The notes beneath the pieces are model-generated. The model saw only the letters and a program-made list of their open reading frames with translations, ran no database searches and was not told where the DNA came from. Shown in pieces: positions 49,101-55,100 of a DNA stretch of 64,000 bases. Within the stretch, counting starts at the first letter, position 1, and every line of letters begins with the position of its first letter. The position numbers were made by a program, and so were the translations under genes. Source of the stretch: Platerodrilus igneus (Eukaryota > Arthropoda > Insecta > Coleoptera > Lycidae); contig JARFIW010000999.1 of assembly GCA_036346225.1 (NCBI GenBank), forward strand, positions 2,835,001 through 2,899,000, in the 5' to 3' direction.

Positions 49101-52100
49101 ATATTTTTTTATTTAGTCTTATAACTTAGCAGCGCGACAGACATTTATGTTTGGTCAAGTACAGCAACTTCGTTTTATTGGCCACATAGTTTTTTATTAT
49201 ACCTTTATGAAATGAAAAGGTTTGGGCGAAAACATCATTATGTTTTAAAACCCTCTGCGGGCCGGATAAAATTACTTAGCGGGCCGGGTTTGGCCCGTGG
49301 GCCGTAGTTTGGACACCTCTGGTGTAAGTCATACTCTTTGATAGCAAAACTAGAAGCACTTGGAATCGATGGTTGTTTATTGAAATGGTTGCGAAGCTAT
49401 CTCCTTGACAGAAGGCAAAGTGTTCGAATTGTAGGTTACACTTCTAATGAAACTCTTGTTCCATCAGGTGTTCCGCAAGGTTCCCACCTTGGTCCCTTGC
49501 TATTTGTTATTTTTATAAATGATCTTAGCCAATATATAATCAATTCCAAACATTTATTATATGCAGATGATTTAAAGCTGTTTCGTTACATAAGAACTGT
49601 CGACGACTGCATAAAACTGCAAGAAGATGCTGATGCCGTCTTCCAGTGGTGCATTGATAACGGTATGAATTTCAACATAAAAAAATGCTATAGTATTACC
49701 TTTATCAAATCACATCATTCATTATCGTTTGGTTACCAAATTAATAAAATTAGTCTCTGTCGTGTTAATAAAATAAGGGATTTGGGCATAATTTTTGACT
49801 CGTCTCTAAGTTTTCATGAGCACACTAATGCTATAATTAACAAATCTTACACGATGTTAGGGTTTATAAAAAGACATTGTGGCGCTCTTAACAATCCAGC
49901 TGCTATCATGACACTTTATACTAGTCTTGTTCGCACATTAGTTGAATACAATTCGCCAGTCTGGAATCCATTTTACCAAAACCAAATCCCTCAAATTGAA
50001 AGGGTTCAAAGAAAGTTTATTAATTTTATGCTTTTTAAACTATACTTGCCAGTTAATACATTTACTTCTGATGATGCCATTAAGTTGTTGAACATTAAAA
50101 CTTTACAAACCAGAAGACTCATTAATGATCTGTTATTGCTCTTCAAATTAATAAACTCGCATATTGACTCACGAGAGATCCTTCAGCTTATAAACCTTCA
50201 TGTGTCTGCTAGGGCTACACGTAACCAGACTCTTTTTCATATTCCTCTGCATAGAACAAATTATGGTATGAATTCCACAATAACTCGGCAGTGTATCTTG
50301 GGAAATGAATTTTCTTCACAAATTGATTTTTTTGGTGTAACTATAGCATTTTTTCGTAATCAATTGAAGAATGTTAACATGCAGTAAAAAAAGGCAAAGA
50401 AGAGGAAATTCAATATGCAGGTATATGGAAGGTTTTAATGTTATGAATAGTTATTGATATAACAAACCAGCATGTAAATTATTATTATTGTTATATACTT
50501 TTTTTTTTAATTAATTGCACAAAATTATTTAAGTTTTTTTTAAAAAGGGGATTTATCCCGTATATTAATAAATAAATAAATAAATAATTTTTCGGTCCAG
50601 TAGTCTTCATGATATAGCTCAAAATGTGTCAAAATGACCGCCCTCCCCCCCCCTCCCCGTCCTCCTACATTTCCAAAGCTACAATTTTGATTTTACTAGG
50701 GACAGTAGCTATTGAGTCGCAGATTACGGAAAACTGCATGTTTGTTTGACAGTGTAATAGTTGCTGGGAAATTTTTTAAACAGTAATAGACAACTTATTT
50801 ACTAATGTACCAGTACAATGTGGGACAATATATTCATTTTTCAGTTATCACAATCAAATTTGGATAAGATTTAAATATACATAAAAAATAAAAACAGCTT
50901 AATTTGGTTTATTGATTGCTCACTGTAGTATTGGTATGGAACCCCAATAGTGCGAGCTCGACTCGCTCTTGGCTCACTTTTAATTTCTTTTTGTATTGTA
51001 AAATCTGTGTAATGTTACTACACCCTCTGTACGAGTATGTTATGAACTATTGTGCTTGTCTAATTGACGATGTAACGTGCATTTTTATAGCTTAACATTT
51101 TACGCTTTTTCTTAATTAGTAAATACATTTCTGTAACTACCATTTCTATATTTTATATTTATTAACTCCTTAGGCGAATGCATCGTATTATAATGAGTGG
51201 ATTGCATCGTTCTTGTCTTGCCGTTCGTATAGATTTTGTTCCTTATGTGGATATACAAGTCTAGATAATAGACGATAAGAGGTTGGAATTGAACGAGTTG
51301 AATAAACAGATGAGTAGTTGTAGTTTGTTCTTGGTTCCTATATATTAATTACGTTAAAAATACTGCTTCTTCTTTGCTTTGACAATAGTGAGAATTAATG
51401 CGGTATGAATTTTCGAATTGTTCATGAACAAGCACGGCACGATTTTAGTTGTTTTTCTTGTGAAATAAAAGTTGTATATTAACTGTAGAAAGTGTAGTGC
51501 TAATTCCGATTGAAGTAGTATGGTTGATAGGCGAACGTGTTTGGTCGACGCACGTGTTTTACAGAACATTTTACGGACTTACTTTAGTGATACACGTGCT
51601 TTACTCATTGTGGTTTTTTTTTGGTGCTTTGTCTTTTTGATATTTAAACTGTGTGTGCGATCTAGTTTCGCGGTCTTTTTTTATCAGAGTAGTGCATACT
51701 TTGGATTATCCAAATACAGTTGATACTGTAGTTTCTGAATTTTCTAACCCCAAAGAATCTAAAACAGATCATTGTTTGCAAATTTCGTTATTTGCGAAAT
51801 ATAACAGATTACCGGTTTACAAAGGTATTGGTTGAAGTTTCTCACTGCTTTTTGGATGTTTATGAAAATAATATACATTTGGTCCCAGTTGAAATTAAAC
51901 TAGTGCTACAAAATATTTCGAAATTATTGTCTCAGGAAATAGAATTAACAAGAAATTTATCAATGCTACATAGTTCCGTCGTGATAATGTCTGCTGCTAA
52001 CACCAGTGAAATACGTAGCTGTGATTAGGGTAACGTGTGATAAGTTCCATCAACACCCTCCCAGTCAAGGGTGAAGTGCTGCGTTAGTGCCGGACATCGT

Positions 52101-55100
52101 GAATCCCACACTTCAATTGCAAGGAAGCGTTACTGAAGGACCTTTTGTAAGTTGAACTATTTCCTACTTATTCTTACTTTAAATATCTATCCGATGTTTT
52201 GCCATATCTTTGTCGTTCTGATACCTTTTACCATAGACTTGCATGCTATTTGAAAAAAAAAGAAGAATCAACAATACTGGATGACTCATATCAATGGTGC
52301 TTACCTATTTATTTTTTGTTAAAATTTTGTCTGATTTATGTTTAATTGGTGTGTGAGGAAACGTTTCGCTACTCCCCAATATTACCTCACTTTGTACTAA
52401 AAATTTTTGTATTGCTTTTACCGTTGTTAGATTATATAGATTATCCAAACAGTTTTTTTTACATTCTACAAAGTACTGAACAATCTATGCTCGATCAGCA
52501 TGCTATGCTTTTTCTTTATTTCAGGTTTGCAGGACTAATTTTTTTTTATTGCAGGTTTGCTATTTTAATTTTTTTTATTGCAGGTATTGTTACTAACTCC
52601 TTACAGCCGCGTACCTTATCTGTTGGTCTGCGTTCGACAACCCCCCCTAATCTCCGATTGAGCCTGGTCATTTCTTTGATTTTCTTCGTGTTACGCACGG
52701 CTACGAGCCAACGTAGCATAAATTTGGCGCCCAACGTGGCTGCCACGATAAACGTAACAACGACTAATAGTGTATCTAGTAAAATGGTGGTTTCTTTTTT
52801 AACTTCTGTAAATAAACATCAAACTTTATATTATCAGAAGCTCTAAACCCATAATGGCTACTAAAACAATGCAATAATAAACATTGTGCGTGCTTTAAAA
52901 TAATGGCACCTATTTGCATTATATAATATCTATTGTGATTGCAGTAATTTTAAGTAAAATGAACCGCAATTTCAACTTTGGATCTTGGATGTATATTACG
53001 AGGCGTGTTTTTTAAGTAGGGGCTATTTTGTTGACTAATAGGTGGCATGCACGCCACAACGAGTGCTTGCATCGTGTTCCGGCATTCCTTGTGAACAACT
53101 GTGCTCAGTTGCAGCTGCATAGGTAATCTGTATGGTCTGTTCTGTCTTTAAAATGTTTAAGATTATCGAACCGCCCGCTCCGTGCGAGTTACGGTCAGTG
53201 ATATGTTTTCTGACAGCAAGAAACGTAGCTACTGCAGACATTCACCGGCAAATTTGTGAAGTTTACGGAGCTACTGCCATGTGTGAAGGTAAAGTGTGTA
53301 AGTAGGTCAGATACTTCAAAGATTGCCCTGCCAACATCCATGATGAGCCCTGCTTCGGTCGCCCATCTGTGATCACATGATATGGTGGCTTCAGTTGAAC
53401 CGAAAATTCTTCAGAATAAATGCCTCACCATAAGCACTCTTTTAAAGGACTTTCCTGAAGTGTCGAGGCCAGTGCTGTACAAGATTGTTTCTGAAAAGTT
53501 AAACTTCATTTCACGCTGCCTTTGGTTTAAATCAAAGTTTTGAATTGAAACAAACAACAAAGTATAAAATAATCATAAGTACTGAGTAATTGCAATTGTG
53601 TAAGTGAAAATGAATGATAATTCATACTGTAACATGTCAATTCACTGTTTCCTAGCCATGTTACATTGAGGTCCCACTTCCTTCCTTATAAAAGCATTTC
53701 TTCATCATAATTTTATATTAATACCGTTTACAATCACGTTAGTTTTGATTTGTGTAACAATTCTCTTTAGTATTATTAAATAATACACTATATACGTCGA
53801 TCTTTAGTTTAATTTAATATTCTTTCTTTTGTATAAATAATATAAATAATTAATATTAGATATAATTTTTCTATTGGTTAACCTTTGAATAATGTCCATA
53901 AATACACAACTGGTGTATATATGAGAAGCGGTCATTCAGGATAGATTTCTTGTTTTGTCTCTCTCTCAAAATGTGTGGTTATCTTTAAACCAGAACAAAA
54001 TTTTTGTTTGTCTTTATATCTAAGGGTCTTTTGAGCACATGCCGTCTTCCGATAAAGATGTCCTTTCTAAGGCCATGATGTCGTTCCTGGTATGTAAAAG
54101 GTGTCTTTGCTTTTATTCTTTCTAACATACATAAATATCATTTCAGAATATAAGCAAAATGCTTATGAAGAAAGCCTATCTGAATAACCCGTTCAAAATA
54201 TAAATGGACGGTAAGCTGTTTATAGATAAATTTTTAGACTGTTCCTCATGGTGTATTGCAATATTTCGTTTTTGTAACACGTTTATTTTCGAGGGTCCTC
54301 CCGTAACATATCATCTGGTGGCATATCCTCCAGTAGCATATTTTCTTTGGCGAAGTATCTGATTACCTGTGCTAAGCTATCTAAGCCTATGCATTAATTT
54401 TACTACCTACAAATATTATCTTTTATCGTTCAAGAATGTTATGTTGACGTTTTATGTTCCTTCTAAAATAAATTAAATGTCCGTTGATGAAACATATGGC
54501 TGTGGAACAAACAAGGATTGGCTCTTACAAATTAGAAGTTTGAGGTTAACAACCAAAATAATTAAGATGGTGTTCGTCTAAACAAACCGCAAGAAGATCC
54601 TATAGTTCCGAACAAGCCTTAAGCTCAACATTTAAGTATACGTTTCCTTTCATATATCTTGAATACAGGTACGAATTTATCTTATTTATTTTTGTGGCGG
54701 AACAATGTGCATGTGTTACATTTTGAATCTCAATTATCTGAAAAATAATGCATGTAAAATAGGGTCATAACTTTATTTATCGATTACCTTAACTAATTTA
54801 ATATTATCTTTGCTTTCCTATATAACCTATTGAGTTGTAAACAGAAAAGCTTTCATGAAACCTTTTTTTGTGCGTATTGAGGTTATGTTCAATTTAAATG
54901 TTTAATTAAAATTCTTTTAACTGATGTTAAATACAACAAAGCATATTTATGATTTCATTTTACACGTTTAACTAGAAATCTTGTCTAAGTACAATAATAA
55001 ATTTAAACTTTCTAATATCTTATCCGGTAGAGTTTGAGACAAATTTTAAAATTATGAGAGTGTAGATAAATGAACACTTAGTGATTTTATTGTATGAAAC

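Larger units (their letters stand above)
45525..49321 (-). mobile_element. hAT DNA transposon with perfect 8-bp duplication
   Basis: A 3,797-bp element bounded by terminal inverted repeats CAGAGGTGTCCAAAC and GTTTGGACACCTCTG and by GTGTAAGT duplications. Subterminal 'cgggccggat' repeats occur near both ends. The transposase lies on the - strand. A LINE fragment (about 47,785-48,560) sits inside the element upstream of the transposase. Confidence 0.93.
42541..50587 (+). mobile_element. jockey/CR1-like LINE, interrupted by a hAT element
   Basis: A non-LTR retrotransposon with ORF1 (PHD-like zinc finger), ORF2 endonuclease and RT, and a short-repeat tail '(aaat)n' at 50,566-50,587. The 3.8-kb hAT element at 45,525-49,321 splits the RT. 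About 420 bp at 43,970-44,395 also looks foreign, because the ORF2 frame is interrupted there by sequence with a hairpin. Remaining frameshifts make it inactive. Confidence 0.85.
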
